64,000 nt of DNA from Arion vulgaris. Taxonomy: Eukaryota; Mollusca; Gastropoda; Stylommatophora; Arionidae. Positions 11,271 through 21,423 of this stretch are shown piece by piece. Below the pieces are notes generated by a model, which was not told the DNA's origin, searched no databases, and worked only from the letters and a program-made list of their open reading frames with translations. Each line of letters begins with the position of its first letter. Position 1 is the first letter of the stretch. The DNA is taken from the NCBI GenBank assembly GCA_020796225.1, contig CM036754.1, forward strand, positions 13,903,867 to 13,967,866, in the 5' to 3' direction. Position numbers and translations under genes: made by a program.

Positions 11271-11788
11271 TCTCTGTAGTTTAAGAGTCTACAGTTGTTT
11301 AAGAGTAGCGAAATGCACGAAATGAACATACACGTGCAAGCACAAAAGTAGACTAACATATTCATACATGCGTTAAGAAACGCACGTGGAAACACGCATG
11401 TGTAGGAATAAACAGATGCACACGCGCACATACACTAAACTCGCACAGCACACACGCACATTTAAATACAGCAAGAACACACATGTGCACCCACAGAAAT
11501 GTGTACAGAGCGTGGAAAATATTTGTATTTTAAACGTGTAGTTTACTAAGTGCAAATGAAGAAGACTAGATTCGTGGGAAAATTGCTGCCAGCTATTATT
11601 GTTAGTTGCTGTTATTAATTGTTGTTATTAATTGTTGTTATTGTTGTTATATATTGTTGCTATTGTTGTTATATATTGTCATTGTTGTGAGTTGTTGTAA
11701 TTGTCAGAGTTAATGTAGTTTATACAGTTTTCATAATTTTCTTTGAGTACGTAACCTAACCAGCACCAACTTCTTCTATCACTGTGTG
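11271..11788. other. No gene; GTT-rich low-complexity DNA
   Basis: Includes a low-complexity GTTGTTATT tract at about 11585-11700 and an AC-rich stretch at 11310-11490. No coding or RNA feature is supported. Confidence 0.45.
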
Positions 11789-11924
11789 CAGGGGCGACTT
11801 GCCATTAGGGGCCAGGCCACAGCAACAATCATGTATAACTAATATATAACCTAATCCATAACAATGATTTTTCGGAAACATTTTGTCTGGCTCCACCAAC
11901 CAAAATGATCACGAGCCGCCACTG
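11789..11924. mobile_element. hAT-type MITE, CAGTGGCGGC family
   Basis: A non-autonomous element of 136 bp. The right end reads CACGAGCCGCCACTG, and the left end is the diverged CAGGGGCGACTTG. Flanks ACTGTGTG (11781-11788) and ATTGTGTA (11925-11932) agree at 6 of 8 positions, consistent with an 8-bp hAT target duplication. The internal sequence is shared with the copy at 43600-43766. Confidence 0.78.
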
Positions 11925-12123
11925 ATTGTGTATGTCCTCCTAGTTGTACATGTTGGTACCATGGTCAGTTCTTGATTGTTGTGACTTGGATCAAACATTC
12001 TCATAATTCTTCTCACTCTGGTTATAATCAACAAAATAAACAATGTACAAGTATTAGGGGCTTCTGGAAAAAACAAATTACCAACCACACATCCTTATTT
12101 CTTGAGGCACCCATTGTCTAGCC

Positions 12124-12481
12124 CAGCGGTTCTCAAACTTTGCATTATAGCGGACCCCCTTTTAAATACATTTTGCTGCAAACCCCCAGAAGTTTCTTTA
12201 TATGAAAATGGACAGGAATTAATAATCTTTTGGTTACAACAGTAAACAATGTTCTCAGACTGGGGGGAAATTCAAATAATCTTTCGTGTTGTCATGTCAA
12301 ACATTTAGACTCCGGTCTAGTCCGGGTCCTTTGATTTCACAGCGGAACTAGTTTACCACTGTTTTTATACATATTTTAAAATTTATTTTTCTGTTTGAAA
12401 TGTCAAAGATAATAATATTTCTTCAAGCTCTTGAGGACTCTCTGTGAGTACCTCGCGAGGATCACAGTTTGGGAAACGTTG
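12124..12481. mobile_element. hAT-type MITE, CAGCGGTTCTCAAAC family
   Basis: A 358-bp non-autonomous element. It starts CAGCGGTTCTCAAACTTTG and its right end in reverse complement is CAACGTTTCCCAAACTGTG, an imperfect inverted repeat of the common hAT 'GGTTCTCAAAC' type. Flanks GTCTAGCC (12116-12123) and GCCTAGCC (12482-12489) match at 7 of 8 positions, as expected of an 8-bp hAT duplication. Confidence 0.85.
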
Positions 12482-12514
12482 GCCTAGCCCAACAATACAA
12501 GCGGGTTTTTTGGT

Positions 12515-12560
12515 GTTTTTAACCGATCCAGAACACGCTGGGCATGCGGGCGCACAAACG
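12515..12560. mobile_element. SINE-C remnant, both ends joined
   Basis: GATCCAGAA runs directly into CACGCTGGGCATGCGGGC, that is, the two ends of SINE-C with the middle deleted. Confidence 0.45.
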
Positions 12561-12826
12561 TTTTAAGAACACAGTCAGCTAGCCCTTCTTAACAGTTTGG
12601 ATGTTTTATTTTTCTGCTATTCGTCAGCTTTCCAGATCCATGCCCAAAAATATAGACAATACACAACTCTTATCTATTCATTTTCATTGTGTTATTATGT
12701 TGCTCAGGTAGTATATCTAGATGAAGTTTAGATTGACAAATGTAATTCTGGCTTTGTTCATCTTTTTGTTGATTTTATAGCCGGCTTCATCACCTAATGT
12801 GATTATACTTCTCAGGTAAGTGCAGG

Positions 12827-13020
12827 TAAGTGTTGGTGAGTCTCTGTAGCGTGGAGGTACGGTGCTAGCCTTTTATCTTCAAACGTACTTGGTTCATTTG
12901 TAGTTTTTCAGTGATTTTTGTACTTGGTGTAGGTGAGATCACGTTCCTAGTCCTATCAGAGACAGGAAAAATCGGAGACGGGCGATTCAACATAGGTCGT
13001 TCAAGACGAGCATGTGAATG
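12827..13020 (+). mobile_element. SINE-E copy
   Basis: A tRNA-like head (CTCTGTAGCGTGGAGGTACG, then ACTTGGTTCATT) and a body with GGTGTAGGTGAGATCACGTT and CCTAGTCCTATCAGAGAC. The same body occurs at 28268-28432 on the minus strand, and a related head at 19548. Confidence 0.65.
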
Positions 13021-13091
13021 AACCATTGGTATTTAATAGGAATACCCTGAAAAGAGGATGTCTGGGGAAAACTCATTAGAACAAAAAGAAA

Positions 13092-13346
13092 TCTTCTTCT
13101 TTGCGTTCGTTCTTTACGACCAATTTTAATCACTCTTTGTGATATGATTTGATCTTTGCCAAGAACGTGTATACGTTGCACATTGGTTTGGTAGGCCCCT
13201 AAACGCATATACTTCTACACGTTTAGGACACGTGCATCCGATTTCAGCCATACCTCCTTAGCCGCCTCTTACGATATGCGTGGCAGGTAACAGTGGTTCT
13301 ATTTTCTGAACACCCCAAATTTGGGCCCCGGTAACCACTCGGGCGA
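13092..13346 (-). mobile_element. SINE-A copy
   Basis: Full-length SINE-A, from TCTTCTTCTTTGCGTTCG to AACCACTCGGGC on the plus strand. Target duplication is unclear because the right flank is a long A run. Confidence 0.85.
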
Positions 13347-13389
13347 AAAAAAAAAATGAAATAAATCTCTTACAAATGTTCACCATCAT

Positions 13390-13715
13390 AAAAAAATCTC
13401 AATATAACGGAAGACTGCAGTAAAGATATATAGCAATGGCGAAATACATAAAAACAAAGTACTGTAGTTTTACAAAATACAAGCACAATAGCAATACACA
13501 GCAACATTTCGACCAACAAGCTTGTCTTTATCAAGCAAAGGATACAAGAGATGCGAAAAATTTGACTTCTCACACAGCACACAACATACAGAATCAAACA
13601 ATAAGTTACTAACGATCATAAAATGAAAATATGTGACTAAAAACGAATAACAAAATAAATGTAAAAATCTAGAAGTGGAAAACAGAAGATAAACAATAAA
13701 AATCATATATATAAA
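13390..13715 (-). mobile_element. Hairpin repeat family, copy 1
   Basis: On the minus strand: CACTTCTAGATTTTTACATT, GTTTTTAGTCACATATTTTC, then GCTTGATAAAGACAAGC and TTGGTCGAAATGTTGC, then TAAAACTACAGTACTTTGTT. Related blocks lie at 20185-20440 (-), 20625-20860 (+) and 25095-25265 (-). A short stem followed by GAAAC resembles repeat termini in some retroelements, including Penelope-like elements; class not settled. Confidence 0.55.
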
Positions 13716-13736
13716 TATAAAGTTATATAGATTTAT

Positions 13737-14060
13737 TCTTCTTCTTCTTTGCGTTCGGTTTCGTATGCTCGTCTAAATCATGAGATGGGTTGCCTCTATG
13801 AAGCTGCATGTCAGTTGGAGTTCTTCGAGAGTTCCCATAGCTTGGTCTGTAAGCTTTGTTCATGAGGCCATGTTTCATTTCGTTGGTGTATGTATGATGG
13901 ATATGACTGCAGGATGTGCTCTGGAGTCTGTGTTTCTGTCTGGCATGCACACTGTGCAGTCTGAGCAGGCGTTATTCTGTGCATGTGGTGGTTGAGCCTG
14001 CAGTGTCCTGTTCTTAGGGGAAAGATTGTTGTGTGCTGTTTTCTGTTTAGTCTGCTGATG
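13737..14060 (-). mobile_element. LINE tail, diverged
   Basis: Shares TCTTCTTCTTTGCG at one end and has the same layout as the LINE tail at 10905-11270, including GAGCCTGCAGTGTCC beside GAGTCTGCAGTGCCC in that copy. A plus-strand open frame here is a shadow. Coding identity on the minus strand is weak. Confidence 0.45.
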
Positions 14061-14595
14061 GGATCTTCGACCTCATGGACTCAACGTACTACATTTCTAT
14101 GCTTCTTAATACTGTCTGTTAAATGTATTTAAGCTATATATGTTAATATATATATACATATATATATAATTATATTTTTCCATTTTGATCCTTGGTTTCA
14201 ACTCGGGTCTTTTATTCGGATCATAATCTTCATACATAGCATTAGTAGAATATAATCTCTCCCTTCATAATTTCTTGTATCATCTTCTGAATAATTTTGA
14301 AGATTAGTACTAGTTATTAATTCCCATAATCCTTGAGTTCCTTAATATTTGTTTTTACTTATTATCAGATAATTATCATGACTTTTTACATCTTTATTAC
14401 TTATATAAAACTTATCCCCTTTAGTGTAAATGCAATACCTGGTATCTCCTGGTTCAAATCGAGCTCAAATGCTTTCTCAATAGCCGGAGTAATTTTTAAC
14501 ATGACAAAACTAGGGCTCCTTAAAGATCGCTCCTTAGTTACACATAGCAAACGGTAAACATATCAAGAAAAGTCATTTTCCAGTCGCGTTCATTT
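14061..14595. other. No gene; AT-rich DNA with a 32-bp local duplicate
   Basis: AT-rich, with a TATATA tract at about 14140-14175. The segment CTCAAATGCTTTCTCAATAG at 14464 reappears at 14824 between two SINE-C copies. Confidence 0.45.
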
Positions 14596-14608
14596 AAAGG
14601 ATTTAGCT

Positions 14609-14811
14609 GCCCGCCTGCCCAGCGTGTTCGTAGCGTTGGACTGCTTGTGACAAGCCCTCTGTGAGTGCGGGTCAGTTCCGCGGGCTGGCAGAAAAGCCAC
14701 ATGTTCCCCAGATTCACGGTGTTCGTGGCATCGAACCGAAGGGTTACGATGTCCATGGCACGAGCCGAAGAGCTGAAAGCTCAAGTGCTTCTGAATCGGA
14801 AAAACACCAAA
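14609..14811 (+). mobile_element. SINE-C copy with 13-bp TSD
   Basis: A tRNA-like head (GCCCGCCTGCCCAGCGTG, then a GTGAGTGCGGGTCAGTTCC B-box region), body, and a 3' end on CTTCTGAATCGGAAAAAC. It is flanked by AAAGGATTTAGCT at 14596-14608 and 14812-14824. The duplication proves retroposition. Confidence 0.88.
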
Positions 14812-14864
14812 AAAGGATTTAGCTCAAATGCTTTCTGAATAGCCGGAGTAATTTTACCTGAGAT

Positions 14865-15054
14865 TTTTTTCGATCCAGAAGCACTTGAGCTTTCAGCCCT
14901 TCGGCTCGGTGCCATAGACATCGTAACCCTTCGGTTCAGTGCCACGAATACCGTAAATCTGGAGAACCTGTGGTTTTTCTGTCAGCCCACGGAATTGAAC
15001 CGCACCCACAGGGGGCTTGTCACCCGTGTTCCAAGGCGCTACGAACATGCTGAC
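14865..15054 (-). mobile_element. SINE-C copy with 12-bp TSD, inverted to its neighbour
   Basis: Same family as 14609-14811 but in the opposite orientation and only about 53 bp away. Flanked by TTTACCTGAGAT at 14853-14864 and 15055-15066. The T run at its left is the SINE's A-rich tail on the minus strand. Confidence 0.88.
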
Positions 15055-15066
15055 TTTACCTGAGAT

Positions 15067-16382
15067 AAGAATAGTACCTTGTGTATAGTAGAACATATAG
15101 AAGAATTTATTCAATCATAGATTTTATAGTTTCATTCTTTATATGTGTTGCTGGTTAACATATCCGGCTTCATATTCATCATTACAGACGGTATAGACGG
15201 TAAATGAATGTATGTATGTGTACATCTAGAACATTAAAGAGTTATCTCCGATACAAGACATTTGACTGATTGATAACTTGTCGATTATCTCCCTTCTAGG
15301 CATTTCTTGTAAAACAAATACAGCAGCACGAGCACATTAAAAATGTGAAAATAAAACAGCACAGACATCTTGAAACAAACATGAAATTGTAAACATAAGC
15401 TTGTATTTGTGTTGAAAGAAGTCAGGGGGTGTGAGAGTCGCCCCAGGTCATAAACCACAGATAGTTATCTTTTATTTCTGAAGTGTATATGAGAGCGGTT
15501 CTATAACATAATTTCATGTGTATAACTCTGTCCGTTTGAAGTTCTTGGAGTTTTAAGAACCCCAGGGGAAGCACCCATTTTCCCCTTCTTACAATAAACT
15601 TGAAGCTACCTATGAATGATGTGTACATATATGTTATATGTGTTATACTTGTTTGTGTGTATGTAAGCTGCTACTTCGTCTCATATATACCAGCACAAAA
15701 AGCTAATCGCATGTGTTTGTACAAATACTGTTCGATCGAATCTGACTTGATTATTCTGTGTTCTATAGTCGACGCTGTTTATAAAAGACACAACTTAGTG
15801 AAGCTCTTTGTTTAGAGAGCTAGCTGGTTGTATTCTTCAAAACGCTCATCTGTAGGGATAGGCAATGTGTGCCTTAAGATATGAATGTTTGTGGTTCGAG
15901 TCCTGTGTTTGATCATTTGTTTTATTCAAAAGCCATTAATACTTGACAACTATTTATTTATCAGACTTACTATCGAATTATTTCCCTTGTGTATGTATGG
16001 AATGTGTTACATGTAGTTAGTGAACTATTTTTATAGTTTGTTTTTGTAATGTACAGTACATGTGAGATGTGACCTCGAGGAATGATGGGAGAAGACCAAT
16101 ATGTTACAGTCTATTTTTAGAGTTTCTAGGTTTTTTAGAAAACAAATTTGCGGGAAACACAACTCTAATAGTTATAGGTGAATCTGTGGAACTGTAGGTC
16201 TATAGTGTAGACGTCGATGGGTCCGTATTCTGGTACCAAGTAGATGAATTACGCGCCCCCGACCGTTAGACGTAGACGCAAAAACTGACTTTCTATCGAA
16301 TGCTTATAGTATTCGGTGAGATTATTTCAAAAAGATAGATTGATTTAGTCTTAGCAGTTATGAATATTGATTTTAAAAAACA
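15067..16382. other. No gene seen; one tRNA-like remnant
   Basis: Unique-looking AT-rich sequence. At about 15845-15920 a GTGGTTCGAGTCC B-box-like word follows a poorly matching A-box region. Similar words occur at 37790 and 62030, so it is probably an old SINE remnant. Confidence 0.4.
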
Positions 16383-16587
16383 AATATTGCTTATTGAAAT
16401 AAATTTACAACTATTAAATATTTATGATAAATAAATATTGCTTATTTAAATAAATTTACAACTATTAAATATTTATGATAAATGAATATTGCTTATTTAA
16501 ATAAATTTACAACTATTAAATATTTATGATAAATGAATATTGCTTATTGAAATAAATTTACAACTATTAAATATTTATGATAAATGA
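16383..16587. repeat. 51-bp AT-rich tandem repeat, 4 copies
   Basis: Four copies at exact 51-bp spacing (AAATAAATTTACAACTATTA starts at 16397, 16448, 16499 and 16550). Very AT-rich. Confidence 0.93.
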
Positions 16588-16744
16588 CGAAACAATTGAA
16601 GCTAGCTTAGCGCAGTAATGAATGATGCGTCGTACGTTATTGTAATTAAGAAGGAAACTGATTGTTAAATGTCAACTTGATCTCAATGTCATGAGCTTCT
16701 CAAATTTTCAGAGCTTGAAGTAACTTTAAATTAAGGGGTTCTCT

Positions 16745-16941
16745 GATCCAGAAGCACTTGAGCTTTCAACTCTTCAGCTCGGTGTCATGGATATCGTAAC
16801 CCCTCGGTTCGGTGCCACGAACATCGTAAATCTGGAGAACCTGTGGCTTTTCTGCCAGCCCGTGAAATTGAACTCGCACTCAAAGGGAGCTTGTCACCCG
16901 TCGTCCAACGCGATACGAACATGCTGGGCAGGCGGGCAAAT
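16745..16941 (-). mobile_element. SINE-C copy
   Basis: Runs from CCAGAAGCACTTGAGC to CATGCTGGGCAGGCGGGC. AAATTAAGGGG before it and AAATTAAGGG after it look like a target duplication. Confidence 0.85.
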
Positions 16942-17689
16942 TAAGGGTTTATTACTACAAATGAAATATGACAGCATGGAAACTATGAAATGCAGATTTA
17001 CACTGGTCCGAATTTTGGAATGCCATTTTGGTCCTGCGAAAATATAAGGATGTTGTTTAGATATTCTGTGATTAGAATAATACAACTATAAGGTACACAC
17101 ATTTATTTCACACATTGTCTTCCACAGTACACTTGCAGCTAGAGGACGCAACAGTCACCCAACAGCTACACGAGATGAAAGCCACACAAATTACACTGAA
17201 GTCACCCACCAACAAGTGAAAGTATTCTAACACTACTGCTACGGATACAATTTGGCGTCAAAGGCGGACATTCTGTTGGTCAATTTAGGTGAACAATTTT
17301 TCTATGCTATATTTGTACATACATTATTTTGAACTAAGAGAAGCAGTTTCGAACCGCATGCCCGTTTTTTTTGTTGAAACCGTGTATTCTAACCAGACGA
17401 CTGAAAGGCCGAGGGCAGTACACATACAGAGGTATATATAAGTACACAGTCTTGCACAGACTTGTCACGCGATAAGAGGATGTACCCAATATTTGACGTG
17501 TCTGACTTCAATCTCTCATCAACAAACTGATTGTGTTGACAATCAGAACTGCCCATTGGTCACTTCATAATTTTTTTTCTCTTTTAGAAAACAAATTATG
17601 TGTCAATATTAGTTTTGTTTTCGAAAATGCTACTTTTGTAACGATCATATCGTTCACACACATCATTTGTAACTGTTAGTTACCAGAAG
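16942..17689. other. No gene seen
   Basis: Unique-looking sequence with no supported coding frame. Short open frames lack recognisable motifs. Confidence 0.35.
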
Positions 17690-18005
17690 TTACAAGGCGA
17701 GATAGAGTGAGAAACGAGAATATCAGAAGCATCGTTGGTACTATACCATGCATACAGTACATCGAGAAGCAAAGATTCAAGTGGTTCGGCCATTTAATGA
17801 GAATGGAACCACATTTACTACCATCACGTGCCTATAATAATCGACGCTCAGGGCGCAGAGCACGAGGCAGACCAAGAACACGATGGATAGATAACATCTC
17901 AGAGTCCCTGCGAAAGCATGGACTGACAACGTCAAGCGCAACACACCTGGCACAAGATAGAAACTAACTCTCCCCACGACGCTTCACGGCAAATGTGGTT
18001 AAGAT
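17690..18005 (+). mobile_element. LINE fragment: ORF2 C-terminus
   Basis: The frame at 17707-17967 has IEKQRFKWFGHLMRMEP, SGRRARGRPRTRWIDNI and SLRKHGLTTSSATHLAQDR. This is the usual end of an endonuclease/RT LINE protein: a basic GRPRxRWxDN block, then an AxDRxxW-like tail. The copy ends in GATAAGATAAG. RT and endonuclease parts are missing. Confidence 0.85.
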
Positions 18006-18361
18006 AAGATAAGTTACCAGAAGTTACAACTTTAATTTACCGTATGAATACATTTTTGGGTATACATATAGCTAGAATGAGGTGATCATGCTCGTTTGTG
18101 TAGCACTTATTTTTGATTGAACATACATCACAGTACCCCAAATAGATGCTCAGTATCGCAAAGCAGATGTTGAAGATGATGCATGCTAATGGTTTCTGAA
18201 GCATGCTGGTTAAACAATTTCTACTCGACTTCTCATATCTCTAACTCTACAAGAACAACGTTTGTTGCTATATTTCTTCAATCTGCGAATCTTCCAGATG
18301 TCCAACCTACTTGTATTTTCAAGGGTTTTCCAGGAAAAATACCCCGTGTTATTAATATCTT

Positions 18362-18555
18362 AATATAACAAGAAGGGTCCTTTCCTGGAACCCACAGGGG
18401 CATCGAAAGAAAGGCCTAGAAATACACGGAGACGAGATTTGGAGTCAGAGATTAACAATATAAAGAAGAACTGGAGGGAGCTGCAGGAGATTGCTAGAGA
18501 TAGGAAGAATTGGCTTGTATTGGTTGAGGGCATATGCCCCAATCCGGTAAAAAAG
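18362..18555 (+). mobile_element. LINE fragment: ORF2 extreme C-terminus
   Basis: The plus strand encodes RPRNTRRRDLESEINNIKKN followed by a WRELQEIARDRKNW stretch and a CPNP end. This matches the tail of the LINE at 4690-5250 very closely. It is a short 5'-truncated copy. Confidence 0.82.
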
Positions 18556-18875
18556 GCAGAGAATAGTACATTGACGTGTGGCTAGTCGTGTATCAACATA
18601 TACAACGGTTGAATAAATGACATCCTACTTTTGTGATTATATCCATGACATTATATTAATGTTCTTCTGTTTTGTTTGCCAGTTGAACTTGCTGTTCCTT
18701 TGAGAATAATAAGCTTGCATTTTTCTTTTTGTATCAGGTCCTAGATAATTGTAAACATGGACATTGAGATATGTATATGCCATCAGTTTATCAAGATTTG
18801 ATGAAAGTAAGAGGTTGAGCACATGCAGTGACAAGAAAGTTCAATCTTACAGGATAGTGTAGTGGACCTGGTTGG

Positions 18876-19454
18876 ATGAGCTGCGAAATTAAGCGTCGGA
18901 TCTCATTCACTGCAGATTCAGTTCTGACAGCAGTAGTTCAAGATGCAGATACAACAGAACTTGTACGCATACTTGACAATCATGCAGATGAGATTCAAGT
19001 TAATCAAGTCAACCATGTCGGGCTTACAGTCCTGCACCATGGCGTCCTTAGCAACAACTTGGATGCCGTTAAACTGTTGCTATGTAATGGCGCGGACGTT
19101 AACGTACAAGACGTCAACGGGTTTTCTCCATTACACACCGCTGCGGCGTGTGGTTATACGCACATAGCCAGCTTTTTGGTGCTGTATGGTGCGGATGTTT
19201 TTTCTCTCACGAAGCACAAAGAGATGCCTATCGATGTTGCTAGGGACATTGGGGTCATTCGACTTCTGTCTGAAGAAATGCAGCGACACTTACACCAAGA
19301 GCTTTTCTGGCGGTCCTTTGCCGTAAGGAAGATGGCAGACATCTTTCATCTATTCAAGCAACAAGCGATGAGCTTCGTGGATGAGATTATGCAAATGTTA
19401 TTGAAATTGTGGCAGAAATTAAAAACCAATAGCATTGAGAAAAAACACAGTTAA
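18876..19454 (+). CDS. Ankyrin-repeat protein with PP1-docking motif (PPP1R27-like)
   Basis: A 192-residue open frame, intact and unlike the surrounding repeats. Residues 7-11 are RRISF, a match to the RVxF motif ([RK]-[VI]-x-F) by which regulatory subunits dock on protein phosphatase 1. A degenerate repeat (about 15-46) and two clear ankyrin repeats follow: GLTVLHHGVLSNNLDAVKLL with NGADVNVQD (49-79) and GFSPLHTAAACGYTHIASFL with YGADV (82-108). The rest (about 120-192) is a helical tail rich in K, Q and M. RVxF directly before the repeats is the layout of PPP1R27 and of the MYPT/PPP1R12 and PPP1R16 proteins. Length is close to PPP1R27 (154 residues, from memory). It would be a cytosolic PP1 regulator; substrate unknown. 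TTACAG at 18847-18852 could be a splice acceptor, so a 5' non-coding exon is possible. NRARP is the main alternative but lacks an RVxF. Confidence 0.8.
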   Translation: MSCEIKRRISFTADSVLTAVVQDADTTELVRILDNHADEIQVNQVNHVGLTVLHHGVLSNNLDAVKLLLCNGADVNVQDVNGFSPLHTAAACGYTHIASFLVLYGADVFSLTKHKEMPIDVARDIGVIRLLSEEMQRHLHQELFWRSFAVRKMADIFHLFKQQAMSFVDEIMQMLLKLWQKLKTNSIEKKHS

Positions 19455-19544
19455 TAATTTGGACAATATTAGACGTCATATGAGTTTCAATTTTAATTAT
19501 TCTAATTATTGATGTACATAATGTCAACTCTTAGATTGCTGGTG

Positions 19545-19880
19545 TACGAGAGGTTCTCTGTGGCATAGAGGTCAGGTGCTCCCCTCTTGTTCCACAGATA
19601 CTTGGTTACTGCTGCCTTATAGTTTGATTGGGGACAATCAAAGTCTAGCGGAGCAAACCGTACACAAAACTGGACGGGCGGCAAACCAAGGTGTTCCACA
19701 AAACGACCGGTTCGCTGGGCAGATGGCGCTCATAAGCCCGGGAGAGCAATCCGTCTAAGGGTCGCTGCTCTGAAAGAAAATAGCAGCCTGCTGCCTTGTG
19801 GGTTTGGCTGGGGACAGCAAAGGCTAACGGAGAGCGAACCCAGTAAACGCTGGTTGAAATCGAACACACCACTGAAGGAT
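19545..19880 (+). mobile_element. SINE-E-like repeat, two related blocks
   Basis: The first block (19548-19660) begins TTCTCTGTGGCATAGAGGTC, tRNA-like, and continues GATACTTGGTTACTGCTGCC. A second block (about 19790-19880) repeats CTGCTGCCTTGTGGGTTTGG and GGACAGCAAAGGCTAACGGA. Similar words recur at 31985-32130. Confidence 0.5.
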
Positions 19881-20184
19881 AAGCACTTGAGCTCCAATTG
19901 TTACTGAAAGCTGTTCACGTACATCCCGTTCTGATGTTTGGCTGTTTATATATCACAATAGAATGATAAAAACGGATTAAGAACGATAGCGAGAGAGATA
20001 CTTGGTTCGCTCCCTCATGGAGTCATTAGGTACCATTTTTCAATCTAACATCAGAGTTTGAAATTTAAACAAGGGGAAATAACTATGACAGTAGGAATTC
20101 TAACTAAAGCATAACTGTGTGAATCCATGCACATTTTCCCAGAACTCTTTGTTATCTGTTTATATCGATATAGGGGAAGACTGC

Positions 20185-20440
20185 AGTAAAACTATGTAGC
20201 AATGTACTCATTTTGTAAATATTTTGTAATAACAAAGTACTGTTGTTTTACAAAATCAATACACAGCAACGTTTCGACCAAAAGACCATCAAGCAAACGA
20301 TATAACAGGAGTGAGGAATTTAACAGCACACTACATATAGAATATGACAGAAACATCCCAACGGTCCTAAAATGAAAATCTGTGACTAAAAACGAATTAC
20401 TAGAAGTGGAAAAAAATAAGAGAAACAATAAAAAATGTCG
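20185..20440 (-). mobile_element. Hairpin repeat family, copy 2 (left arm of an inverted pair)
   Basis: Same family as 13390-13715. Plus-strand words ACAAAGTACTGTTGTTTTAC, CAGCAACGTTTCGACC and GGTCCTAAAATGAAAATC each recur in reverse complement at 20625-20860. Confidence 0.65.
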
Positions 20441-20624
20441 AGGTTACAGATCATATTCATATGATGATCGAAATTGATTTGCTATAGAGAATCGTTTTAT
20501 TTCGTTATATGGTACCTTGCGACCTCATACTTTCTCTTCTCATGCTCCATATTCTTTATGTGTATATGTTCAATGTATATAAGTTTATATATATATATAT
20601 ATTTGACTTGTTATTTTCTCTTCT

Positions 20625-20860
20625 TTTTGCACTTCTAGTTTTTTTTAGATTTATTTCGTTATTTGTTTTTAGTCATAGATTTTCATTTTAGGACCGTTGG
20701 GATGCTTCTGTCATAGTCTATATGCAGTGTGCTGTGAAATTCATCACTCCTGTTGTATCTTTTGCTTGAAAAAGACCTTTTGGTAGAAACGTTGCCATGT
20801 ATTGTTATTGTAAAACTACAGTACTTTGTTATTACATGTTTCACCATTATCTATTTATGA
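20625..20860 (+). mobile_element. Hairpin repeat family, copy 3 (right arm of an inverted pair)
   Basis: Contains GATTTTCATTTTAGGACCGT, GCTTGAAAAAGACC, TAGAAACGTTGCC and AAACTACAGTACTTTGTTAT, the reverse complement of copy 2. The spacer between the arms (20441-20624) is AT-rich with a TATATA tract. Confidence 0.65.
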
Positions 20861-21423
20861 GGAATACCATTAAAACAAACAGTTATTACAACGATTTGTT
20901 CACATTTCTGAATGTATGTTAGGGTATTGTATAGGGCATAGGAATTAATGCTACTTGCCTAAAGAAGTCGTCAAGCGTGTGCAGGTCCTATTGTTTTATG
21001 TTCTCCCCAACAGAAAATTGTTTTACTGTGTTGAAGGGTTCAAGATGGTATATTCCCGTCAGAAATACTGCAACGTTTAACCCTCTGCCACCTGTTAATG
21101 CGGAATACCGTACTTGATCACAACTCTGCTGTCTGCTAGAGATAACATGTTAATGTCGACAACAGTAATTACTAGAGAGAATGGGATCAACGATAGTGAA
21201 GTTATTCACACATTGCGCTACTCACCATGTGCTGTGGAAATTCAGGGTTCGAGGCCAGCTTGGGCCAAAAGTTTTCGCAGTGCACACAGTGCTCAGTTGG
21301 ACTAGAGAAGACTCAGATCAAAATTACAAGCACCCCTGAAGTCAGAGTAAGACTCGCCTGAATGGCGAAAAGAAAGCCTTCACGCAAAAGTCATAGGCAC
21401 CATGATTACATCTATATATATAT
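20861..21423. other. No gene seen
   Basis: Mostly unique-looking. A word at about 21236 (CAGGGTTCGAGGCCAGC) is B-box-like but isolated. A (TA)n tract at 21408-21425 abuts the 3' end of the next LINE. Confidence 0.4.

Noticed and set aside
18876..19454. Assignment of the ankyrin protein to NRARP
   Set aside because: Ankyrin repeats alone would fit, but the N-terminal RISF motif and longer tail fit PP1 regulatory proteins better.
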